Shown here: in pieces, positions 21,131 to 33,000 of the stretch
Position numbering within the stretch: position 1 is the stretch's first letter
How the letters are laid out: every line of letters starts with the position of its first letter
Assembly (NCBI GenBank): GCA_949825025.1
Contig: OX463784.1
Span: 3,329,668 to 3,393,667 of the forward strand
Source: Siphlonurus alternatus
Lineage: Eukaryota > Arthropoda > Insecta > Ephemeroptera > Siphlonuridae
Reading direction: 5' to 3'
DNA: 64,000 nt
Program-made: the position numbers and the translations under genes
The notes under the pieces: model-generated
What the model was told of the DNA's origin: nothing
The model's input: only the letters and a program-made list of their open reading frames with translations
Database searches by the model: none

Positions 21131-21380
21131 TTAAACTCTACTCTCGTCTTTTCTCCTCTTATTTTGCACCATTTTAGAGAGAAAAAAAAGAAGGAAAAAG
21201 AAAGATGATATATATTATTACGTATTTTTTTTCTTCTTGAGCATAAAATGTTTGAAATTTTGTGTTCATTTCATCCTCACTTTGAGCGAAGAGGAAATAA
21301 GATGTGTTTTAGAGGTAAAAAGATTAGGTTTAGACGTGTAAAGGATGAGTTGAAGACGTAATTTTTCAACTAGAGTGCTT
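21131..21380 (+). repeat. Right part of the interrupted family F element
   Basis: Continues from the TTAA with TCTCGTCTTTTCTCCTC through GAAGAGGAAATAAGATGTG to AATTTTTCAACTAGAG. Confidence 0.85.
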
Positions 21381-21398
21381 TCCTTTTATTATACACCA

Positions 21399-21655
21399 CG
21401 GTTGAAAAATTACGTCTTCAACTCATCCATTACACGTTTAAACCTAATCTTCTTCATCTATGACACATCTTATTTCCTCTTCGCTCAAAATGAGGATGAA
21501 ATGAAGACAATATTTCTAACATTCTATGCTCAAGAAGAGGAAAAAAGACGTAATCTCGTCTTTTTTCCTCTAAAATGGTGCAAAATAAGAGGAAATTAGT
21601 CGAGATGGGAGCTTAATAGTGAATAAAAGATGCCATTTATTTCAACCTGGGTTCT
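21399..21655 (-). repeat. Family F element (minus)
   Basis: Starts ACGGTTGAAAAATTACGTC and ends ATTTATTTCAACCTGGG. It forms a tail-to-tail inverted pair with the F remnant just upstream. Confidence 0.85.
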
Positions 21656-21880
21656 CTCTAATTTCGGACCAACTGACCGCGAGTCTAGTAGCTGCCGAGG
21701 CCCGAGGCGCGTGCAAGCATCCGCCCTTCACACCCCGAGAGATCGTGCCGGAGAAACTACAATGGAGAAAATATTAAAAACTGAAAGTACGAGAAAGGTC
21801 AACAAAAAAGTCGTGCAGCTAAGCAAAAGTTGGAGAAGTAAAGACTGACCTCACAGATTCTCCACAAAGGTAATCAAAGT
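21650..21880 (+). other. GC-rich patch with a short open frame
   Basis: About 100 bp rich in CpG (21670-21760) is followed by ATGGAGAAAATATTAAAAAC, a 28-codon frame rich in Lys, ending TGA at about 21849, and a possible donor AAAGGTAATC at 21866. It could be a 5' exon of an unplaced gene or a repeat fragment. Not recognised. Confidence 0.2.
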
Positions 21881-22014
21881 ACAATTTTACAGTAAATACT
21901 TTAACGTAATTGTATATTGTTTTACATACTTGTAATGGGATTTAAAAGAGTAGTTTTATTCAATTTAAGGGTGAATCTCTTTCAAATATTGCCTCCTTGC
22001 TTAGGAAATTAATT

Positions 22015-22378
22015 AGACAATGATCGGTTCTCGTTAGATCACCGAAGTCAAGCTACGTCCAAGTTAATACTTGGATGGGTGACCGTTTCAAGTAAAAATA
22101 CGCTGCTCCCTCCCTGGGGTAAATTCGTCTCGCTTTCCACCTAGTGCAGTGATGCACTTGTGTGTGTGGTTCCCCAGGCTTTGGATATCACTTTGGTCCA
22201 TTAATAAAATGTAGAGGTGTCCGTCCTGACTGAGGTTTTCCACGGTTCCCTCAGTCTCACCTCAGCGAATGCTGGGACGCGTAGCAGGCCGTGGCATCAT
22301 CCGTTCCCTACCTTATCCTTACCCAGTACCCCGCCGCGAGCTGTAAGCTCATAGAAGTGTATCTTTGTAAAAAAATGT
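22015..22378 (+). mobile_element. 5S-headed SINE (plus)
   Basis: GGTTCTCGTTAGATCACCGA and TACTTGGATGGGTGACCGTT mark the 5S-derived head. The middle has CACTTGTGTGTGTGGTTCCC and CCTGACTGAGGTTTTCCACG; the 3' end is the TTGTAAAAAAATG tail. Confidence 0.9.
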
Positions 22379-22965
22379 AAAAAAAGATGAAAACAACATG
22401 TGAAAAATAATAAATATTATAATTGTGATTAAATTTATATGCCTAGCTTAGTATAGGGAGTGAACACACCAGGGTTTCTCAATACAAAAACTCGTACCGT
22501 TAAGTAAAAACCCTTGGTGCTGTGCCTCCATAGACGTGATACTCTCCAATCTCTCCATGCGGTCGGTCCATGAACAGAAAAAGTCCTATATAGAAAATTT
22601 TATGTACAATCCTACGTAACCAACGCCTCATTCAGTATAGTGTACATAAGACTTTTCTGATTCGTGTATGTGAATTTTTCTACTGCATGCGAGTTCAACG
22701 ACATTTCTGTGTATTGTAAGATATAATCGAAAATATAAATTTATTGCAGGAAAATTTCGCCTGCTAGGCAGTTTCTACGTCACGTTTTGGCGCTAAATTC
22801 AAAAGAAGGAAGATTTTTAAAAAAATTCCCTTGTCTCCAATTTTGAAGATTAAAACTTTTTTGTTTTGGGACATTTAATCTCAAGGCATAGAGCATCTGA
22901 AAAAAAAATAAAATAAATGTAGGAGAATTCCCCATTATTATACATAACATATCAAATTCATTGGA

Positions 22966-23432
22966 CAAGTAGCATCAATTTTTTTTAATAGCTCAATCGA
23001 AAGAGGAGGTCGAAAAATACACCTGTGAATTTTTTGAGATTTTTATCTGTACTTCATCATGCCTAAAATAGAAATGTAAAGAGGTCACGTGACCTGGAGG
23101 CGGCGCCCGCGACGCCTATGACGTCATTGAACTGTTCGGTCAAACAAACGATCGTCTATATAAAGCTTGTAAACAATAAATTAATTGTTGCTTGTTTCCA
23201 TAGCAACGTGGTTGTTTACAAGCGTTATAAAGTCGATCGTTTGTTTGACCGGACAGTTCAATGACGTCACAGGCGTCACAGGCGCCGCCTCCAGGTCACT
23301 TGACCTCTTAACATCTCTATTTTAGGCATGATGCAGTACGAATAAAAATCTTATAAAATTCACAGGTGTATTTTTCGACCTCCTCTTTCGATTGAGCTAG
23401 TAAAAAAAATTGATGCTACTTGTCCAATACGA
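22966..23432. repeat. 465-bp palindromic element
   Basis: GGACAAGTAGCATCAATTTT at the left is matched by AAAATTGATGCTACTTGTCC at the right. Arms of about 200 bp include CTCAATCGAAAGAGGAGGTC, TGACGTCATTGAACTGT and GATCGTTTGTTTGACC. It lies about 430 bp upstream of the TATA box of the Ig-domain gene. Confidence 0.92.
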
Positions 23433-23858
23433 CTATTAATATATATAAATATAATCAATTAAAAAACAATATTAGACAGTACATCTTCTGGCAACTTACT
23501 ATTAAAGTACATGCATTTTTACAAAATAAATTTCCTTATTTATAAAAAAAAAAAAAAATAATTTTTTCTTAAATAGTTTTTCATTTTCCTCTTATCTTAA
23601 GACATGCTGGTAAAAAGTCATAAATTTTGGCAGTCTGGTAAGCAGAACTTTTTTATTTTAAACTCGAGTGATACAATTTTTCTAAAACTATTTTATCTCT
23701 ACTTCTAGTATTATAAGAGTGAAATTCATAATTTGGAATATATAATTCTGGATATTTCTTCTTGAACATTGTACACTTTAAAATGTACATGTTTGGCAGT
23801 GTTATTTCATAGTCTGTCTTGCAGCATCTTAATTTTTTTGCTGCACATATGATCTAAA

Positions 23859-23866
23859 TATAAAAG
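23859..23866 (+). promoter_or_regulatory. TATA box of the soluble Pvr-like gene
   Basis: TATAAAAG followed 26-32 bases later by ATCAGCACTGGAC, a plausible initiator (TCAG). Further TCAGT motifs at about 23947 and 23972 are alternatives. The ATG is at 23994. Confidence 0.6.
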
Positions 23867-23993
23867 TACGCCGGTCCAGATATCAGCACTGGACATGACC
23901 TCACGAGATAACCTCTCTCCTCCGAATCTCCACACACACACACAACTCAGTAGACACAGGAGATAATTTTGTCAGTAGTGCGAACTTGCTGAC

Positions 23994-24036
23994 ATGATGA
24001 CCGCCGCAGCCACCTTGTGTGTCGTCCTCTTAGCAG
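23994..24036 (+). CDS. Pvr-like exon 1: signal peptide
   Basis: ATGATGACC opens 14 codons plus one base, donor GGTAAGT. Two tandem ATGs; the first is used here. The hydrophobic core is AAATLCVVLLAG. Confidence 0.8.
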
Positions 24037-27000
24037 GTAAGTACGAACGGTTGGTAGCTCTTAAAGCTGGCAGCTAGGCTCAAACGGAGAGATTTCTCAT
24101 AACGGAGTATCGACCTCAATTTTTTTATTGCAGAAATGAATAGATGGTGCAAAGTTATGCTACCCTGATTTTTTTCAGAATTTTTTGAGACCGGGAACTA
24201 TTTTTAAAAAATTATTGAAAGTCCTTTTTGTGACGTCACGAGGCGGCAAGTCCTATGTTTTTATTAAGGAGCGGCGTCTCATGACGTCACAAAAAGAACT
24301 TTCAATCTTTTTTTAAAAATAGTTCTCGGTCAAAAAAAAAATCTGAAAAAAATCAGGGTAGCATAACTTTGCACCCTGTATCCATTTCTGCATTAAAAAA
24401 AAATTAGTCCGATATTCCACTGCATATAGTTAATTTTTTTCCTAGCAAAACTCTTTAGCCGATTTTTTTTTCAAAACTATCACAGCTCCTCCGCCATATT
24501 AGTGAGTATTTATCATAAATATCTCAGTTAGCTGTAAAGATTGATTATTGAGATAAATTGATTTTAATGGACCAAAAATCATATTTTGAAAATTGAACAA
24601 CAGATGGCGTGTTTTAAATTTGATATAAATTTTTCTCAAACACAAATCAATCTAGCTGGCTGATTTCTCTTAGATAATGAGAGGTTAATATTCTGAAGGC
24701 ACTGTGATTGTTTTCTAGGTAGTAACTGTAATACTTACTTCAATAAAATATTAGTACTTCAGTTATTCTAATAGATGGCGTGGAAGGCTGCCTCCCCACC
24801 CAACGTCCCTTTATATAGGTTAAGCCACCGATTGGACCAATGTTAAAGGGCTAAGCCAATCACGTTCAAGTATTTTTGGCCACATCGTGCCGCGAAACTT
24901 TGAATACGCCCATCATGCAATGCTATTTTTGAAATTTCGCGGTACAATGTGGCCTGAAAATTTAACGAAATTGACGCACGAAATGCGTGTGTGTCTTAAC
25001 CTGTATAAAGAAACCTTGTCCCCACCTTCACTTTGCATTAACCTGCGGAAGAGGGGTGGGAAGAATCATGGCACTTTTAACGCGGGGTACAGATGTAAAA
25101 GACTGTCTAGCATTACCAAGGAAGGGGGGGGGGGGGGTATTCCTACCCCTAAATAATTTAAAGCGGAAAGAAAGTGTAAAAACCCTGAGTTTAAATCAAT
25201 TTCACCTTATATTTGCTATTAAACCCTACTCTCTTCTTTTTTCCTCTTATTTTGCACTATTTTATAGAAAAAATAAGTGAAAGAGACGAGATTACGTCTT
25301 TTCTCCTCTTCTTGATCATGAAATTTTAGAAATATTGTCTTCATTTCATCCTCACTTTGAGCGACGAGGAAATAAGATGTGTTTTAGAAGTAAAAAGATT
25401 AGGTTTAGACGTGTAAAGGATGAGTTAAAGACATAATTTTTCAATATAGGGACTTCTCCAATAATTGTAAAAAAAAAAAAAAATTGTTATTCTTACAATT
25501 AATTAGCTACTTAGCAATGTATTTCCGCAAAAAAAAGAAGAAACTTTTTTTTAACATGTGATTTAAATAGCGGGTAATTTAGGTTTCACCACCCCCCTTC
25601 CTCCTTTTGTAACGCGTGTGACAAAAAAGAACCTTGGTAATACTACAGTCAATTAGTAAGAGCAATTTATTGGACCAACGTTATGAAAAATTTTTATTGC
25701 ATGATATTTTGATATAGGACCTCGGGTTTTGTATTATCAATCTTTTTTTCTATTTCTTTGAACCCTCTCTAACACCCTTAAAGTCATGCTGCAAAACGCT
25801 GTGACGTCATAGTCATGCAATTATTTAACACATAAGTATAAGGAAATGCGTTACATGACTATGACGTCACAGCATCTTTCCGCTCGATTTTAAGGGTGTT
25901 AGAGAGGATTCAAAGAAATAGAAAAAAATATTGACAGTACATAACTCGAGGTTCTCTATACAAATATGCAATAAAAAAATTTAATGATGTTTGTCCATTC
26001 CGTCAAAAAATATATATATAATAATAATATTTATAATGTATATTGTATATAGTTACAATATCATTGTCTTATTTAATTATTTTCTTTGGGTGAATGTACG
26101 CATTTTGTGTACGGACTTTCGTCTTTTGTATTCACCAATTGGGTTTTGTATATGTTTATTTATTAATATTTTCCCTATACTTTGTATTTTTAAACCCAAT
26201 AAACAATTATTATTATTATTATTATTAAACATTTTATAATATATTTATATAAAATAGTAAGAATATATTTTATAAAAAATTATAAAGGTTATATTTATAA
26301 AGGTAATTGGATAAAAATAAATTCCTTTACCACTAACTTTTTTTTTCTGCACAGGGTCAGTAGCTGGTGGCAAGCTTTCACCTCGTCTTATTCCCAATGA
26401 GGAGCAGCTGGTCTTCAAGACAGGAGACGATTTTGACTTACTCTGTGAGTCACGTAATCCAATTGGATGGAGCTACCCGTACTACGGAATTACAACGGTC
26501 AGTATTTTCAATGGACAATATATACATGAAAAATTTTATAGCAGAAATGAATAGAGGGTACCAAATTATGATACTCTGAATTTTTTCAGATTTTTTTGAG
26601 TCCCGAAACTATTTTTAAATAATGATTGAAAGTTTTGTAAGTTATTTTGGCACCCCTGAATCCTTAATAAAAAGGATAGTGACTGGATGCCTATTGACGC
26701 CTCCAGGGGGCGTGGCCGCACTTTCAATAATTATTTAAAAATAGTTCTGGGTCTCAAAAAAATCTGAAAAAATTCAGAGTAGCATAGTTTGGCACCCTCT
26801 ATTCATTTCTGCAATAAAACTTTTTCATGCATGTTGTCCATTTTATGATATTTTAAATGATAAAAGATTATTAAATGATATGCTCTTGGGTTGAGTTGAT
26901 AGGACTTTATAATCCTGACTACGCATTTTTCATACAATAAAGTCCTTTTATTATTATTATTATACTATTATTATTAAAGCCTTTAATAGTGACGGTGGGT

Positions 27001-30000
27001 TAGCAAAAAGCCAAAAAGGCCTTCAATTTAATGCCAGAGTAGAATAATATAAAAATAGAGTATCAATATCAAAATTTTTTAATGCAAAAATGAACAGAGG
27101 CTGCTAAATTATGCCACTCATATTTTTTTCAGTTTTTTTAAAGTGTATAATTATTATTGTTAAAAAGTTTTGCCAAGGTCAGGTTCGAACCCCCATCCCT
27201 TTCAGGTCCTATATTTTTGCTAAAAGAGGCACTTTCTCTGTACTTTCAATAATTTTTTAAAAACTGTTTCCGGATTCTACAAAAACTGAGAAAAAATTGT
27301 GACGCTCACCTAAGCAGACAGATATTTATTGCAAAAAGATCGTGGTAGGCAGATAGCTCTTTTTTTCATTGGTACACTCCTATGATCTTGGAGCACGAGA
27401 TGGAGGGTTATAATGGGTAGGTATAAGGTAGGGAAAGGATGGTGGCCACGGCCTGTTACGTGTCCAAGCATTAATTAAGGTGACTGATGAAACCGTGGAA
27501 AACCTCAGTCAGGACAGACACCTCTAATTAATACTTTTTTTTCAATGGACCAAAGTGATGTCCAAAGCCTGGGGAACCACATACAATTGCATCACTGCAC
27601 TGGGTGGAAAGCGAGATGTATTTACCTCATGTAATTTTTACTTGAAACGGTCAGTCATCCAAGTAATATCCACAGTTGAATTAGCTTGACTTCGGTGATA
27701 TATCGTGTATCAGTCAATGCCCTGCGTCATCTAAACCATTATAGGAACGATGTATACGAAAGAGATATATATGCATGGATACGGGCCCACTAAAGACGGA
27801 TTCACATGGCAATTTTTATCATGAGGCGTGAAGCGAATAATACGCACTTGTTGTGACATCCATTGGCGGCCATATTTGGAAATTAAAAAAAAAAGAGCAT
27901 CGATAATGAACGCGATATTCGCCGCCGCAATCTGGCAAATTCGTTCGCCACATAGGATTTCACAGCTTTTACGTCAAAATGGTCAAGCGTGGCGCAGTGC
28001 ATTGACCAGTTCTCGTTAGATCATCGAAGTCAAGCAATGTCAAGCGTGGTGAGTATTTGGATGGGTGACCATTTCCAGTAAAAATCACGAAGCACCCTCC
28101 CTGAAGTTAATTCATCTCGCTTTCCACCCAGTGCAGTGATGCACTAGTGTGTTGTTCCCCAGGCTTTGGACATCGCTTTGGTCCATTGATAAAAAGTAGA
28201 GGTGTCCGTCCTGACTGAGGTTTTCCACGGTTCCCTCAGTCTCACCTCAAAGAATACTGGGACGCGTAACAGTCCGTGGTCGCAATCGGTTCCCTACCTT
28301 ATCTCTACCCGTCATCCTGCCGCGAGCTGTAAGCTGTAAGCTTTTAGGGGTGTATGCTTGTAAAAAAAAAAAAAAAAAATATAATAATAAATCTCGTCGC
28401 ATCACCATATGTCTCCGCCCTAATGTTGGTAAACCCCCTGTATGTTGTAGAGACCAACGGAAGTGAGCATAACATACCGCGAGGTTGAAGGAGCGGAGCA
28501 CCGCCACGTGTCCATCTTGAAGGTCAGAGGGGCGACCTTCACAGGCACGGGCTTTTACTTCTGCACGGAGGAGGGAGAATTTGACCTGGAGAACCAGGAC
28601 GGAGTGTCCAGGGTCTATGTCTATGTGTTCGGTGAGCGTTCCTTCTTTTAGTCTGTTAAGGTAGAGATAATGTCGATCAGCTGTTTTTTTAGCTCCGTTT
28701 GATTAACATGTTAACCTTAGCAAACTCATAAAAATTCTATAATTTTGTTGAGAAACAGATATAAGTGCCTAAAAGCAATAGGAAAAGTTTCAATACATGA
28801 ATCAATATCTTTTCGTTAAGGTTTTAGTTTGTCTCTTAATCATGGGAAAGATGCTGAAAATTAAATAAATTAATTAAAAATATTCTGCCTTTCAAAATAA
28901 TTTCAGATTTTTTTTTTTAATTTGCTATGGTTTACATGTTTATCAAATATAGCTGAAAAAAAACGATCGACAATATCTCTCCCTTAATGGTTACACAATC
29001 TTTTTGTTAGTTAAAGTTATGCACGCTTCAAATACAGTATTGACCTAAAAAAAAAAAAAGTACTGCAGAAATGGATAGCGGGTGCAGTACTGCAGAAATG
29101 GATAGCGGGTGCAAAGTTATGCTACCCTGATTATTTTCAGATTTTTTACAGTCCGGGATCTATTTTTAAATAAAAGTATTGAAAGTACAGAGATAGTGAT
29201 GACACCTCTTGACGCCTCTCTTAATTAATAAAAGAAAATGTAATAATAATAATAATAAAAGGGGCGTGGGTTCAAACACAACCTCTGCAAAACTTTTTAG
29301 CAATATTACCCAAGCTCTAAAAAATGTGAAAAAAATCAGAGTAGCATAACTTTGCACTTCTATCTATTTTTACATTAAATTTTTGAGGTCGGTACTTTAT
29401 TACCTATTACACAGTCACCAATAATGTTATTTTGAAATATAATTAACATTCGCATCATTTTTCTCCGTGTGCGGTGCAGGCGTATGAAGCTGAGGTGCAA
29501 TTTAGTCCTTGCTGACGTCACAACTCAATGTTAATCGAGGCTGACTGTGAGTTGTGACGTAAGCCAGGACTTTCTTTACAGTACAAATTCATTCGTTCGC
29601 ACCGCGCGTGGTTAAAATAATGTGGATTAGGCATTTTGAACACCCTAGTTGAAAAATTTCATCTTCAACGTATCCTTTACACGTCTATATAAATCTAATC
29701 TTTTTACCTCTAAAACACAACTTATTTCCTCTTCGCTCAAAGTAAGGATAAAATAAAGACAATATTTCTAACTTTTTATGCTCAAAAAAGAGGAAAAAAA
29801 ACGTAATCTCGTCTTTTCCCCTCTTTTTTCCTCTAAAATGATGCAAAATAGGAGAAGAAAAGACGAGAGGAGAGTTTAATAGCGAAGAAAAGATGAAATG
29901 TATTCCAACTCGGCCAACGCTGTATTAAAATATTGATCTAAAATATCTTGACAGACCCTACCAACCTTCTTGTGAGGGACGATATGATTATGTACGGGTA

Positions 30001-33000
30001 CGAAGGTGGTCAGGTTACCCTGCCGTGTCGCCCCACTTCACCTGACGTCAGGGTAATTGTCAGGAACGACGATGGCCAGGTAAACTTACAGAGCTTGAAT
30101 ATTATTAATACCGATTTAATGTTTAGCTTTAAGTCTAGCTCAAAAACTTTTATTGGAAAAATGGATAGAGGGTGAATATTTATTTTTCCCAGATTTTTTA
30201 AGGACTAAGAAGTATTGGTAAAAAGTTTTGGCAAGGTCGGGTTTGAACCCACGCCCCTTTTAGTTTGTATCCTTTTATTAAGAGAGGCGTCTATAGTTGT
30301 GTCACTTTCTCTGAACTTTCTGAGTAGCATAACTTTGCACCCTCTACACATTTCTGCAATAAAAACAAATTGAGGTCGATACTCCATTGAAACTTTAGTA
30401 TAGTAATCAGTATTTTGCTGTCTCAAACATTGGAAAGAAAATCGTGAAACGTTCATATTTTTGCGAACCGGCCACCTCGGCTGTATTAGTATTTGCTGTA
30501 TTTGCAAATTAGTTACTCTCTGTAACTAATTTGCAAATTAATACTCGATCTTTAACTCTAGAATTACCAAAGAGAAATGGGGCTGAGATGACCCTTAAGT
30601 CTTTTAAAAGCAGGAAAAAATTGTGAAATACAGGCTAAAAATACTCTGATAAAAATTAAAAAAAAAAAAATTGTTATCCTTAATAGTGAAGCCATCAATA
30701 TCCATCCGCAAAAAAAAAAAAAAAAAAAAAAAAGAAAAAAAAAAGAGGAAAATTGTGAACAAAAATTAATTTTATTTTACACGTGATTAAAATATCGGTC
30801 GTTTCAGCCTCCCCCCCCCTTATTGGTACACTCAATTCAGAAAAAAATGTCCGACCCGGCTATACTTTAACATGATGGCTGGATCGGACATTTTTTTCTG
30901 AATGGAGTGTACAGTACTGCGTGTTTTAAAATGTCCCTTGGTAATGCTGGAGTTAAAATTTTAACATGCACCCTGAACTCAGGTTTCTCCCAGTTTTTGA
31001 GATGACTTTCAAGTAACCTTCAAGGCCATGACCCCCAGGACATACTGGAGGATTCCAGGGTCACCTACTCACCCAAGGTCGGCTTCACCATCGCTTCTAT
31101 CACGAGGAATGACTCGAGGTCGTACAATTGCGAGGCCAAGTTTGGGGATGACAACGTTGCAACCAGACCTTTCCTGATACGAGTGTTGCGTAAGTATTGA
31201 TCAAGCATACAGTCAAATTTATGTAATATTCCTGCCGGAAGTAGCCGGAAGTGAGAGGTTTCTGGTCATTTTGTTCATGTCTGAGTCTTGAACATTTACA
31301 AACATGTTATATATATATAGTACTCTTCTTACGAACCTTTGGCAAAAATTTCAAAATGCAAATATGAATAGGAAGAACAGAAACCTCTCACTTCCGGCTA
31401 CTTCCGGAGGGAATTTCAAATTAATTTGACTGTATATGATTTTTGTTTTCGTTATAAAAAATATGTAAACATAACAAAGTCTTCTACTCGCAATGGTTGT
31501 AACAAACAATTTGTTTATAATGTCTGTCGCATGAAGCCTTTTTCATTGTTAAACATGGGACGACGTAGTGCCTAATTTTGCCACCAGAGCAGAGAACGTA
31601 ATGGCATTGTTGGCGCTAGTTAACCGTTTCAACTTCATAATTAACGGTCATTTTCCATAAGTTAACATGTAAATCAACAACCGTCCCATGTTTTTCCTTT
31701 CATGCGACAGACATTACACAACAATTCTTTGTTTTATAATAATGACCAGAAGACTTTGCTGTATATATACATGTGAAGGGAAAGAAAAAGAGAGAATCTA
31801 ATGTCTGTATTCTCAAATCTTCAAGTCAGCTGATTTTTCAATGTTCCCACCATCCTATCCAAAACTATTTATAAACTCGTAATTGATTTTTTGGCATCAA
31901 TTTTTTGTTAATTGGGTACTTCTATTTAAAGTATTTTAGAATTACTCACCAAGTTTAAAACCCTGAACCGAAAACCTAACTTGGGCTTTTCATGGACTCA
32001 TCGGGAATGGGAACGGAAGCGGCCATGCCGCCATGACACTGCATGTATTTTTTTTTAGAAGAAAATATGCTGTCTTTTTTTCATTTATTATCAGAGAACT
32101 TCTAAATAGGGAGGGGGGGGTGTCAATTTGTAGTTACTACAAGAAAGAAAGAAATCAAAATTTTCTAATTTGGTGACTAATGGAGAAAGTTTTCGCGCCG
32201 GGGAACACTTGAAGCTTTTATTCTACAATTAAACTGGACTATTACTATTGAAACTTCTAACATTAACATCAGATATCACTGATATCAATAATTTCGGCGT
32301 CATAAAGTTGCACTGAAAAATTAATTCAGATGGAATCAAATTAATAGTTCGAGAATTAAAGTTTGTGATGAAGTATAATCATTTATGATTTAGTCAATGG
32401 AGTATCGACCTCAATTCTTTTTATTACAGAAATGGATAGAGCGCGCAAAGCTATGCTAAACCAATGCTATACCCTGATGTTTGTCAGATTTTTTACAGCC
32501 CTGGAAATGGAAATATTTTAAAAAATTATTGAAAGTCCATTTTGTGACGTCACGAGTCAGCAAATCCTATCCTTTTCTTAAGGAGAGATGCCTCATGACG
32601 TCACAAAATGGAATTTCAATAATTTTTTAAATATGCTTCCAGCTAGGGCTGTAAAAAATATGAAAAAAAGTAAAAAAAAATCTGAAAAAAAAATCAGGTT
32701 AGCATAACTTTGTACTCCCTATCCATTTCTGCAATAAAAAAAAAGTGAGCTCGATACTCCATTCAAGTAGGTGGTTTCCCCACAACAGCTCCATTTCCGG
32801 TTTCCGTCCATAAGTTCAATGTTATACTTCTACCTCATCTTTCAAAAAAACTGTTAAAGGAGGGGAACCGCTTCAGCTTTCATATTTTTCAACATTTTAG
32901 AAATAATGTCAAATTTACTTGGCACCAAAAAAATAGTCACCACCCTCCGCCTTCCACCAGTTTAGCAGTTGACATTCAAAAAGCGCGCCAAAGAAAGACT

